This document shows positions 1 to 6,737 of a stretch of DNA of 12,908 nucleotides, one piece after another. Within the stretch, counting starts at the first letter, position 1, and each line of letters opens with the position of its first letter. A model generated the notes under the pieces. The model was not told the DNA's origin. It did not search any database and saw nothing but the letters and a program-made list of their open reading frames with translations. The position numbers were made by a program, and so were the translations under genes. The DNA comes from Candidatus Zixiibacteriota bacterium (GTDB taxonomy: Bacteria; Zixibacteria; MSB-5A5; SM1-73), in NCBI GenBank assembly GCA_029933635.1, contig JAOZNS010000055.1, positions 1-12,908 on the forward strand, written 5' to 3'.

Positions 1-46
1 CTTTGATTCTCCCCTGATTCAACAGACCAAGAGCTTTTTTTGCCTA
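1..46 (-). other. Alcohol dehydrogenase C-terminal continuation after an in-frame TAG (partial, runs off left edge)
   Basis: Reading the minus strand past the TAG at 46-44 in the same frame gives AKKALGLLNQGRIK with no further stop to the window edge. Just before the TAG the protein reads SFPIK. In this dehydrogenase family the C-terminus normally runs FPL-x-x-A-x-x-AL-x-x-L-x-x-GR-x-x-G, so the residues on both sides of the stop match and only the TAG codon itself is out of place. It is one base from GAG, CAG or AAG. This is therefore the missing C-terminus of the gene to its right and not a separate gene. Confidence 0.75.
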
Positions 47-976
47 TTTTATTGGAAAGGAGGTGGTTTTGGTGCGGATGGGGATTTTGGCGGCAAGCTC
101 AAGCTGTGTTTCTCCATCCTCTCTGGTGGCATTAGCGACACTCCGAACGTTTCGTTCATGGTAAAGATATTTCCCATAATCCATCTGAGGAATAGGGGTC
201 ATGTAAATTCCAGCTAAAGCCAGGGTTCCTCCCTTGTCCAAGGCATTCAAAGCGTCCAGCACCAGCTCCCCGGCTGGAGCAAAGATTATAGCCGAATCCA
301 GTTTTTGAGGTGGTTTATCTTTCGCCTCCCCCACCCAGACGGCACCAAGATTTTTTGCCAATTTTTGGTGCTCCACGCTTCGGGTGAACACAAGCACGTC
401 ACATCCCCAATAATTCGCCACCTGTATCACTACATGGGCTGAAGCACCGAATCCAAACAGTCCCAATCTTTTCCTGGGCTCAATCTGGCTTATCCTTAAA
501 GCCCGATAACCTATGATCCCTGCACAAAGCAAAGGTGCTACCTGGTGGTCGGAGAACCCGGAGGGTATGGGATAGGCGAATTCTGCCGAGGCTACCGCAT
601 ATTGCGCATATCCTCCGTCCACGTGATAGCCAGTGAATAAAGCCTCTTCGCACAGATTTTCTTTACCCTCCTTGCAGTATTTGCATTTTCCGCAAGTGTG
701 ATAAAGCCATGCCATCCCCACCCGATCACCCTTTTTGAAACGAACAACTCCTTCGCCCACCTCTTCCACCGCTCCCACCACTTGATGTCCTGGCACCAAG
801 GGCTTTTTAGGAAGCTTAAGTTCCCCCTCCACCGTATGCAGATCGGTATGACAGATTCCACATACCTTCACTTTCACCAGAATCTCATCCGGCTTGATCG
901 AAAGTTTATCTATCTCCACCAATTGAAGCGGGTTTTTCTCAATTTTCTCTGGTTTTTGAAGTAACATGGCTAACAT
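44..976 (-). CDS. Zinc-dependent alcohol dehydrogenase (MDR superfamily), C-terminus cut by an in-frame TAG
   Basis: Medium-chain zinc dehydrogenase, expected to interconvert alcohols and aldehydes or ketones with NAD(P) in the cytoplasm. The GroES-like catalytic domain (about residues 1-150) has the catalytic zinc ligands Cys39 (CGICHTDLH), His64 (PGHQVVG) and Cys151. The structural zinc ligands are Cys95, Cys98, Cys101 and Cys109. The Rossmann domain carries GFGASAH at 175-181 and an FAPAGELV motif, both typical of the subfamily of about 329 residues that TIGR02822 describes. The start is ATG at 976, with AAGGG seven bases upstream. The ORF stops at 310 residues on TAG, but the family C-terminus continues in frame beyond it, so the intact gene would extend past the left edge. 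It is divergent from the peptidase gene. The enzyme class is firm; the substrate is unknown, and the gene may be a pseudogene or carry a base error. Confidence 0.88.
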   Translation of the reverse strand: MLAMLLQKPEKIEKNPLQLVEIDKLSIKPDEILVKVKVCGICHTDLHTVEGELKLPKKPLVPGHQVVGAVEEVGEGVVRFKKGDRVGMAWLYHTCGKCKYCKEGKENLCEEALFTGYHVDGGYAQYAVASAEFAYPIPSGFSDHQVAPLLCAGIIGYRALRISQIEPRKRLGLFGFGASAHVVIQVANYWGCDVLVFTRSVEHQKLAKNLGAVWVGEAKDKPPQKLDSAIIFAPAGELVLDALNALDKGGTLALAGIYMTPIPQMDYGKYLYHERNVRSVANATREDGETQLELAAKIPIRTKTTSFPIK

Positions 977-1077
977 TTCTGTTCCCTTTCGCAGATTTAA
1001 TTTTAAACCATCGCTTTCTTATTTCATAATTTATAGATGTTCGTCCACATGGCAAGCATAAGCTCATAAAAACTGCC

Positions 1078-1112
1078 AAAGTTCGGAACTTTCACATATT
1101 TTTAAGAAAGTT
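1078..1112. promoter_or_regulatory. Overlapping inverted repeats (operator candidate) in the divergent spacer
   Basis: AAAGTTC (1078-1084), one G, then GAACTTT (1086-1092) is a perfect 7-bp inverted repeat with a single central base. A second inverted repeat overlaps it: AACTTTC (1087-1093) with GAAAGTT (1106-1112). The AAAGTT half-site thus occurs three times in 35 bases, near the middle of the 211-base spacer between the divergent dehydrogenase and peptidase genes. That position suits a regulator controlling both. No confident -35/-10 pair could be assigned on either strand of the spacer. The regulator is not in the window. Confidence 0.4.
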
Positions 1113-1187
1113 AAGGTTTTCTCTTGTCCTCGGGTTGAATACGTATATTTTTAATTTGAACTGTAACCTCAATCGGAGGAGGAAAGG

Positions 1188-3086
1188 ATGAAGAAGATGT
1201 CCAAGATTTTCTTTTGGGTGGTGATCTGGGGAATCTTTGTTTTTAGCTTGGTTTCTGGTCAATCACCGGAAGGGTCCACCAAGCGGGTTAAAAAGATTCC
1301 CCAACGTTCGGAGATACCAGATAAATACAGATGGAGACTGGAAGACATCTATCCATCGGATTCTCTATGGGAATATGATTTCTCCCGAGTTAAGAATCTT
1401 TTACCCGTGATGAAAGGATTTAAAGGACACCTGGCTGAATCCGGCAAGGCTCTTTTTGATTGTCTGGTTATGCAGGACAGCATATGGAACATAATGGATC
1501 GACTGTATGTTTATGCTTATATGAAGCTGGATGAGGACACCCGCATCTCTAAATATCAGGAGCTTTCCGATCGTGCGGCCAATCTGAATACTGAAGTGCA
1601 CGAGGTGACCTCCTTTATCGGTCCGGAGATTCTAAGCATTCCAAAAACTAAGTTAGAGGACCTTTTCAGGCAGGAAAAAAAGCTATCCCTTTATGACCAT
1701 TACATCGACAACATCCAAAGAAAGAAAGCCCACACCCTTTCTCCCTTGGAGGAGGAGCTTTTAGCAAAATCTGGAAACATAGCTCGCATTCCTCGAGCTG
1801 TATTTACCATGATAGACGATGCTGATATCAAATTTCCATCCATCAAGGACGAAGAAGGCAATCAGGTTCAGCTCACCAAGGAGAGATATGCCAAGTTCTT
1901 AGAATCCACCGATAGACGGGTGAGAAAGGAGGCCATGGATGCCTACAACCAAGCCTATCTGGCTTATCTTAACACCTTGGGAGCTACCCTGGCCGGAAGC
2001 ATAAATAAGGACATCTTCTATGCCCGGGCGAGAAAATACAACTCCTGTCTTGAAGCTGCGCTGGATCAGGATAATATCCCAGTGGAGGTTTTTGAAAATC
2101 TGATCAAAACGGTCAATCAGAACTTGGAGCCGGTGCATCGATACGTCAGCTTGCGAAAAAAGGTTCTGGGGGTGGAAGAACTACACAAATATGATCTTTG
2201 GGTTCCTTTAGTGCCAGAGGCTAAGATGGAGATTCCATACGACTCAGCGGTGGCCCTGATCCTCAATGCCATGAAGCCTTTGGGCCAAGATTATGTGAAC
2301 GCCTTGAGAGAAGGCTTTGCCTCCGGCTGGGTGGATGTATATGAGACGGAAGGTAAGGGGAGTGGGGCCTATTCCTGGGGCGCCTATTCCACTCATCCTT
2401 ATATGCTTTTAAATTACAACAACACCCTGGATAACGTCTTCACCGTTGCACATGAGATGGGACACAACATGCATCGATACCTACGAACCAAGAAACAGCC
2501 TTATATATATGGGGGAGCCTCCATATTCGTAGCCGAGGTGGCTTCCATCACCAACGAGATGCTCCTGATGGACTACCTGCTCAAAAACACCCGTGATAAG
2601 GCTCAAAGGCTTTATCTGCTTAATTATTACATCGAGATGATTCAAGGGACCTTCTACACTCAGGTGATGTTTGCTGAATTTGAAAAGGAGGCTCATCAAA
2701 AAGCAGAAGCCGGAGAGGCTCTATCTGCTTCGTCTTTGAGGAAGATCTACAGGGAGATATATCGGAAATACCATGGTCCCGACTTGACGTTAGATTCGCT
2801 GGATGACCTCTCTTGTCTGAGGATTTCCCATTTCTACCGAAACTTCTACGTCTACCAATATGCCACCAGCCTGGCTGCCGCCTCCGCCTTCTCCAAGAAA
2901 ATCTTAAATGGCGACAAAAAAGCTTTGAGGCGCTATATCGAGCTTTTGGAGGCGGGTGAATCGGACTATCCCATAAATCTTCTCAAAAAGGCTGGCGTGG
3001 ACATGAGCTCACCCGAGCCGATAAACGCCACCATCCAACTCTTTGCCGATCTGGTTGATCAACTGGAGAAGCTTCTGTTAGAATAA
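1188..3086 (+). CDS. pepF: Exported M3-family zinc metallopeptidase, oligoendopeptidase F-like
   Basis: Cleaves oligopeptides through a single zinc. Zinc ligands His422 and His426 with catalytic Glu423 lie in VAHEMGHNMH. The third ligand is probably Glu450 in FVAEVAS, followed by TNE as in PepF proteins. The family signature YVYQYATSLAAASAF lies near the C-terminus. The N-terminal PepF domain is at about residues 140-210 and the M3 catalytic domain runs to about 610. Total length is 632, close to the usual 600. The first 25 or so residues (MKKMSKIFFWVVIWGIFVF, then SLVSG) form a Sec-type signal peptide with a likely cut near SG/Q, and there is no lipobox cysteine. Classical PepF is cytosolic, so this copy is predicted to work in the periplasm or outside the cell. 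A strong GGAGGAGG at 1175-1182 fixes the start. It appears monocistronic, with 315 bases to the next gene. The fold is very likely; the symbol is by family resemblance. Confidence 0.93.
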   Translation: MKKMSKIFFWVVIWGIFVFSLVSGQSPEGSTKRVKKIPQRSEIPDKYRWRLEDIYPSDSLWEYDFSRVKNLLPVMKGFKGHLAESGKALFDCLVMQDSIWNIMDRLYVYAYMKLDEDTRISKYQELSDRAANLNTEVHEVTSFIGPEILSIPKTKLEDLFRQEKKLSLYDHYIDNIQRKKAHTLSPLEEELLAKSGNIARIPRAVFTMIDDADIKFPSIKDEEGNQVQLTKERYAKFLESTDRRVRKEAMDAYNQAYLAYLNTLGATLAGSINKDIFYARARKYNSCLEAALDQDNIPVEVFENLIKTVNQNLEPVHRYVSLRKKVLGVEELHKYDLWVPLVPEAKMEIPYDSAVALILNAMKPLGQDYVNALREGFASGWVDVYETEGKGSGAYSWGAYSTHPYMLLNYNNTLDNVFTVAHEMGHNMHRYLRTKKQPYIYGGASIFVAEVASITNEMLLMDYLLKNTRDKAQRLYLLNYYIEMIQGTFYTQVMFAEFEKEAHQKAEAGEALSASSLRKIYREIYRKYHGPDLTLDSLDDLSCLRISHFYRNFYVYQYATSLAAASAFSKKILNGDKKALRRYIELLEAGESDYPINLLKKAGVDMSSPEPINATIQLFADLVDQLEKLLLE

Positions 3087-3401
3087 GTTCCTCCAGCTCC
3101 TTTCGGTTTCTGGTTATAAGAGTATCAAATAGCTTTTATGACGTTTGTTCCAGATTTGGCGTGGATCAAATATATAATTTGAAAGTATGCATTGGATTCG
3201 TATATCCCGTAAAGGACCATAATTAAAGCTGGGTTAATAATTCAAAAGACTCCTGACTGACCTTTCTTTTATCTTTAAAGCAAAGCCGGAGTAAACTGGA
3301 TAACCTCTTTTATCTGCCGATTATATTAAATTGGAAGGTTTCAAGACCCGAAATAACAAGAAAAAAGCAAGAGGAATCTTGCCTGAAAAAAGGAGGGAAG
3401 G
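3087..3401. other. Intergenic stretch with leader of the small lipoprotein
   Basis: No ORF with a credible start or protein-like composition was found here on either strand. A TATAAT lies at 3173-3178 and a TATATT at 3322-3327, but neither has a -35 box at proper spacing, so I do not call a promoter. The end of the stretch holds the hairpin and strong ribosome binding site described separately. Confidence 0.5.
3367..3396 (+). promoter_or_regulatory. 5'-leader hairpin with GGAA loop and strong Shine-Dalgarno of the lipoprotein gene
   Basis: GCAAGA (3367-3372), GGAA loop, TCTTGC (3377-3382) is a perfect 6-bp stem with a GNRA-type tetraloop. It ends eight bases before AGGAGG (3391-3396), which is itself well placed for the ATG at 3402. 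The stem leaves the binding site exposed, so it may stabilise the messenger or keep the site open. There is no U-tract, which argues against a terminator. Confidence 0.4.
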
Positions 3402-3692
3402 ATGAAAGGCATTCTTTTTGTGTTTTTGGCTCTCATCATTTTAACCACATTTCTATTTAATTGTGCCACCACCGTGTATGTTCCAGAACCTCCTCCAGCG
3501 CCAAAAGAGGAAATCAAGCCACCTCGCCCCGGTCCAAAAGCAGTCTGGATTGAAGGATACTGGAAATGGTCTGGCGATCACTACATATGGGTTCCCGGGC
3601 ATTGGGTAAAGAAGGCAAAAGGTCACTGGGTTCCCGGACACTGGGTAAAAAGACCACGCGGTTGGGTGTGGGTGAAAGGACACTGGCGGTAG
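3402..3692 (+). CDS. Small WxxGxW-repeat lipoprotein
   Basis: 96-residue envelope protein of unknown function. Residues 4-20 form a hydrophobic signal sequence ending in LFNC, so Cys21 is a probable lipidation site. Asn at -1 is unusual for a lipobox, where Gly, Ala or Ser is normal. A proline-rich linker (28-46) follows. Four tryptophan repeats then fill the rest: WIEGYW (49-54), WVPGHW (63-68), WVPGHW (76-81) and WVKGHW (90-95), spaced 13-14 residues apart. This matches the WXXGXW/YXWXGXW repeat family found in small outer-membrane or periplasmic proteins of Gram-negatives. The protein is strongly basic between repeats. AGGAGG at 3391-3396 fixes the start, and the gene ends with TAG directly after the last repeat. 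The family is clear. Function is unknown and the lipidation is inferred. Confidence 0.88.
   Translation: MKGILFVFLALIILTTFLFNCATTVYVPEPPPAPKEEIKPPRPGPKAVWIEGYWKWSGDHYIWVPGHWVKKAKGHWVPGHWVKRPRGWVWVKGHWR
3588..3665 (+). repeat. Tandem 39-bp DNA repeat encoding two WVPGHW units
   Basis: Copies begin at 3588 and 3627. The first 25 bases of each (TGGGTTCCCGG onward through the GGGTAAA stretch) differ at only three positions, while the second part of each unit has diverged. The nucleotide match shows a fairly recent in-frame duplication of one WxxGxW unit. Confidence 0.7.
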
Positions 3693-3836
3693 TGGGGGTC
3701 GATTTCGTTTGTCCTTGATTGTCCTCAGAAAAGAAACAAATTGCCAAAATTTATTCTCAGGGCTTTTGAGGTCCGCGGAGACTGGAGTATCTCCTCTTCG
3801 TCCCAAACGTCGAAATCATCTTTATCCGAGCAGTCC

Positions 3837-4058
3837 CACTTAGCACCTTATTCTTACTTCGACGATTTGCGAGAAACGGCAATTTACTTAAAGAATAATC
3901 CGTTCGCAAAAAGCCGGTAGAAGAGCCTGAAAAATATTTTTACAGCTCCACTCAATGCATGGAGAAGATGGATTATTTTTGATGCAGGGCCAGACCCCTC
4001 GACCACCTTGGGAGGAGGAAGATTTATCTGGAATATGAACCCCCAGTTCCAAGAATAA
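3837..4058 (+). pseudogene. Possible remnant of a protein C-terminus, interrupted by an in-frame TAG
   Basis: No family recognised. One frame reads protein-like sequence from about 3837: HLAPYSYFDDLRETAIYLKN, then NPFAKSR, a TAG at 3918-3920, then KNIFTAPLNAWRRWIIF, DAGPDPSTTLGGGRF, IWNMNPQFQE and TAA at 4056-4058. Composition (aromatic pairs, DAGPDPSTT, GGGRFIWN) looks coded rather than random. No start codon or ribosome binding site precedes it, and the same frame upstream to 3693 is open but serine-rich and unconvincing. It lies in the frame of the lipoprotein gene, whose TAG stop is at 3690-3692. The best reading is the decayed 3' end of a lost gene; a chance open frame is the alternative. 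It accounts for part of the otherwise gene-free stretch 3693-4207. Confidence 0.33.
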
Positions 4059-4107
4059 TAAGAAACTCGATTTCAACCTGTCCGATTTAAAAATACTTTC
4101 TAAAAAA

Positions 4108-4144
4108 TCCCGTTAACCTGAGGAGCAACCACGGGACGATCCCG
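4108..4144 (+). promoter_or_regulatory. Mutually exclusive hairpins upstream of the symporter gene
   Basis: TCCCGT (4108-4113) can pair with ACGGGA (4131-4136). The same CGGGA (4132-4136) can instead pair with TCCCG (4140-4144) over a CGA loop. The second hairpin is followed after 11 bases by a T5 run at about 4156-4161. The arrangement resembles a switch or a weak terminator. I see no known riboswitch core in it. It precedes the possible -35 at 4166, so if that promoter is the right one this element belongs to upstream transcription. Confidence 0.28.
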
Positions 4145-4165
4145 ATCTTCCTCGTATTTTTCTCC

Positions 4166-4194
4166 TTGACAATTTCTTCTTTTTTATTTAAGTC
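4166..4194 (+). promoter_or_regulatory. Weak sigma70-type promoter candidate for the symporter
   Basis: TTGACA at 4166-4171 is a perfect -35 box. With a 17-base spacer the -10 is only TAAGTC (4189-4194), a poor match, and transcription would start almost at the ATG at 4208. The -35 is real sequence; the promoter assignment is tentative. Confidence 0.22.
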
Positions 4195-4480
4195 AAGCTA
4201 AGATGATATGGAAAAGTTAATTAGCTTTCTGGATAAAGTCGATAGCTACGTTTGGGGTCCTCCTCTGATCATATTTCTTCTTTTTGTGGGGGTATTTCTC
4301 ACCGTAAGGTATAGGTTCCTTCAGATAAGAAAATTTACACATGCTCTGGGTTTGATCAGTGGAAGATATGAGGATCCTGAGGATGAAGGAGAGATTACCC
4401 ACTTTCAGGCACTGTCTGCAGCACTTTCTGCCACCATTGGCACAGGAAACATAGCTGGAGTTGCCACTGCGATCGCCTCT

Positions 4481-4486
4481 GGGGGG
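4481..4486 (+). other. G6 run at first frameshift of the symporter
   Basis: Frame 1 reads SGG then TGCGI across GGGGGG followed by ACCGGG. Removing one G gives SGGPGAVFWMW, the expected family sequence, in the frame that stays open for the next 240 codons. Confidence 0.75.
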
Positions 4487-5208
4487 ACCGGGTGCGGTAT
4501 TTTGGATGTGGATCACCGGCGCCCTGGGAATGGTCAACAAATTCGCCTCCGCCTCCTTGGGACTGCATTTTCGGAAAATTCATTCAGATGGGACCGCCTC
4601 CGGAGGGCCCATGTATTATCTGGAAAGGGGCATGAAGTTGAAATTTTTGGGTTGGCTTTTTGCTTTCTTTGCCGCGATTGCCTCCTTCGGGATCGGTGAT
4701 ATGGTTCAGGCAAATTCTGTGGCCAAACCTCTGGAGGAGAATCTGGGAATTCCATCTTTTGTTACCGGACTGATGGTGGCAATTTTGGTGGGGATGGTGA
4801 TCATCGGTGGCATAAAAAGAATCGGCAAGGTAGCATCGCGCATCGTTCCCTTCATGTGCATAGTTTATGTGGGAGCTTGTGTGATCATTCTCCTTCTTAA
4901 CTTTGAAAAAATTCCTTTTGCCTTAGTATTGATTTTGAAGCAGGCCTTTAGCCCCACCTCTGCGGCTGGAGGGTTTCTGGGGGCGACAGTGGCGCAAACC
5001 ATCAGGTATGGGGTTGCCCGTGGTCTTTTCTCCAATGAAGCTGGTTTGGGGTCAGCCTCCATCGCTCATTCGGCTGCTAAGACCAAAGAGCCGGTGCGGG
5101 AAGGTCTGGTTGCTATGGTGGGACCTTTCGTCGATACCCTCGTGATCTGCACCATGACCGCCTTGGTGATAGTGTGCACGGGAGCATGGAAAAGTGGGCT
5201 CACCTCCT

Positions 5209-5216
5209 CCCCCCCC
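5209..5216 (+). other. C8 run at second frameshift of the symporter
   Basis: The middle frame reads GLTSSPP then leaves the family at CRPMPL. The next frame begins at 5216 with LSAHAFELGLP and continues correctly to the C-terminus. Adding one C (TSSPPLSAH) or removing two (TSSPLSAH) rejoins the frames. It is the longest G/C run noticed in any gene of the window. Confidence 0.75.
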
Positions 5217-5789
5217 TGTCGGCCCATGCCTTTGAGCTGGGATTGCCCCACGTGGGAAAATGGGTGGTCACCTTTGGGCTGGTCTTTTTCGCCTTCTCCA
5301 CCATGATTAGCTGGTCCTATTACGGAGATAGATGTTCAGAATATATCTTAGGCAGAAAAGCTGTAATGCCCTATCGATGGATTTTTGTATTCTTGATTCC
5401 CATCGGGGCCGCGGTGAAGATCGATCTGGTCTGGCTTTTGACCGATGTGATGAACGGTTTCATGGCATTCCCCAATCTGGTGGGCATCTTAGGCTTAAGC
5501 GGGTTAAGCGTTAAAATGATAAACGATTATTTCTCCCGACCTCAAAAGCCTGTAAGAACCAAGATTTCTTTTTTCAAGTCTCCTTTTAAAAATTTTCGTG
5601 ACGCTGAATAAGCTTTAGCATCCCAGCCTTCGGTGAGAATTCCTCCACACCAAAGAGGTTCTAAGTCATCATGCTGAGGATGAACAAACCGTCCCTAAAA
5701 GCTTTGGTTAATTTAAAAATTTTTCACATAAACGCTCACCAGATTTGGGAAAATATCGTATTTTATAACAACGCTCTTTTGACATTGAC

Positions 5790-6722
5790 ATGATCAGGGT
5801 AAAGAATCTAACTAAGACATATGGCCAGTTGAAAGCCGTGGATGACGTTAGCTTTGACGTCCACACCGGTGACATCTTGGGTTTTTTAGGACCCAACGGT
5901 GCAGGAAAAACTACCACGGTTAGAATCATCACTTGCTTTTTGCCTCCTACCTCCGGTTGGGTGGAGGTGGATGGGCTGAACGTGTTTGATCATTCCTTGG
6001 AGGTCCGAAAGAAAATCGGATACCTTCCTGAAAATGCTCCACTTTATTCAGAGATGAACGTTTTGGACTTTCTTCATTTCGTCATGAGCGTCAGGGGAGT
6101 GCCCAAGGAGCGCTTCGGCAAAAGAACCAAAGAGATAGTCGAGATCTGCGGTCTGGGTTCGGTGATACAAAGAAGCATCGGAGAGCTCTCCAAAGGATTC
6201 AGGCAGAGGGTGGGGCTGGCCCAGGCGATGGTACATGACCCTGAGGTTCTCATCTTGGATGAGCCCACCAGTGGACTGGATCCGAACCAGATAGCAGAAA
6301 TCAGAAGCTTGATCAAGAAGCTGGGAAAAGAAAAGACGGTGATATTGTGCACCCACATTCTTCCCGAAGTCGAGGCTACCTGTGGAAGGGTATTGATCAT
6401 AAATGAGGGAAAGATAGTTGCAGATGGTTCGCCCGAGGAACTTCAGTCCAGTTTTCGAGGCAAGGAACAAATCTATCTTGAGCTGAAGACTTCATCTGTG
6501 GATGTACCCACCAAGCTGGCAAATTTAGAAAATGTGGAGAAGGTGGAGGAGATTCAATCCAGCGGTGATGGATTGAAGAAGTTTAACCTCCAGTGTGCCA
6601 AGGGAGCAGATCTGCGCGAAAACATTTTCCGCCTGGCTGTAGAAAATAACTGGGTCCTTTTGGAGATGAGAAAACAACAGGCCAGCCTGGAGGAGGTCTT
6701 CCGCCAGTTGACCACCTCTTAA
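5790..6722 (+). CDS. ABC transporter ATP-binding protein, GldA/ABC-2 type
   Basis: Cytoplasmic ATPase subunit that powers the permease encoded next door. The 310-residue protein has Walker A GPNGAGKTT (34-42), ABC signature LSKGFRQR (133-140), Walker B VLILDEP (153-159) with Glu158, D-loop SGLD (161-164) and switch His189. The Q-loop position reads GYLPENAPLY, with Glu where many ABC ATPases have Gln; this is common among GldA-like and ABC-2 ATPases. A C-terminal extension of about 90 residues (from about 220) is typical of this group. First gene of a four-gene operon: 15 bases separate it from the permease. No Shine-Dalgarno is visible before the ATG at 5790, but that ATG gives the normal N-terminus (MIRVKNLTKTYG). 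ATPase role certain; cargo unknown. Confidence 0.93.
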   Translation: MIRVKNLTKTYGQLKAVDDVSFDVHTGDILGFLGPNGAGKTTTVRIITCFLPPTSGWVEVDGLNVFDHSLEVRKKIGYLPENAPLYSEMNVLDFLHFVMSVRGVPKERFGKRTKEIVEICGLGSVIQRSIGELSKGFRQRVGLAQAMVHDPEVLILDEPTSGLDPNQIAEIRSLIKKLGKEKTVILCTHILPEVEATCGRVLIINEGKIVADGSPEELQSSFRGKEQIYLELKTSSVDVPTKLANLENVEKVEEIQSSGDGLKKFNLQCAKGADLRENIFRLAVENNWVLLEMRKQQASLEEVFRQLTTS

Positions 6723-6737
6723 AGAAGACCAAGAAAG

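Larger units (their letters stand above)
4208..5611 (+). pseudogene. agcS: Sodium:alanine/glycine symporter (AgcS family), full length but with two frameshifts
   Basis: Na+-coupled uptake of alanine or glycine through the inner membrane. Three frame segments join into one protein of about 467 residues, the normal AgcS length. Segment 1 (4208 to about 4486) starts MEKLISFLDKVDSYVWGPP and contains GTGNIAGVATAIASGG. Segment 2 (about 4488-5216) holds GAVFWMWITGALGMV, SGGPMYYLERGM, and RYGVARGLFSNEAGLGSASI followed by AHSAAKT. Segment 3 (5216-5611) holds FSTMISWSYYGDRCSEYILG and FMAFPNLVGILGLSGLS. The shifts fall at a G6 run (4481-4486, one base too many) and a C8 run (5209-5216, one too few or two too many), so the last segment is back in the first frame. 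The ATG at 4208 has no clear Shine-Dalgarno but gives the usual family N-terminus. No other disabling change is visible. Family certain; whether it is a true pseudogene, a switching gene or an assembly error is open. Confidence 0.87.

Noticed and set aside
1124..1149. TTGTCC plus TATATT as a promoter of the peptidase gene
   Set aside because: The spacer is only 14 bases, too short for a normal sigma70 promoter.
3690..3692. Lipoprotein TAG as a sense codon
   Set aside because: Family proteins end right after the last WxxGxW unit, and the following frame is serine-rich and not protein-like until about 3837.
3453..3806. Long minus-strand ORFs opposite the lipoprotein
   Set aside because: They mirror the repetitive Trp-rich gene, have no ribosome binding site and show unnatural proline/phenylalanine-rich composition.
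4059..4207. Glycine riboswitch ahead of the symporter
   Set aside because: CTGAGGAGCAACC resembles part of the aptamer, but the conserved CUCUCAGG strand and flanking stem are missing.
5780..5785. TTGACA as a promoter of the ABC operon
   Set aside because: It lies four bases before the ATG at 5790 and has no -10 at proper spacing; a transcript would begin inside the gene.
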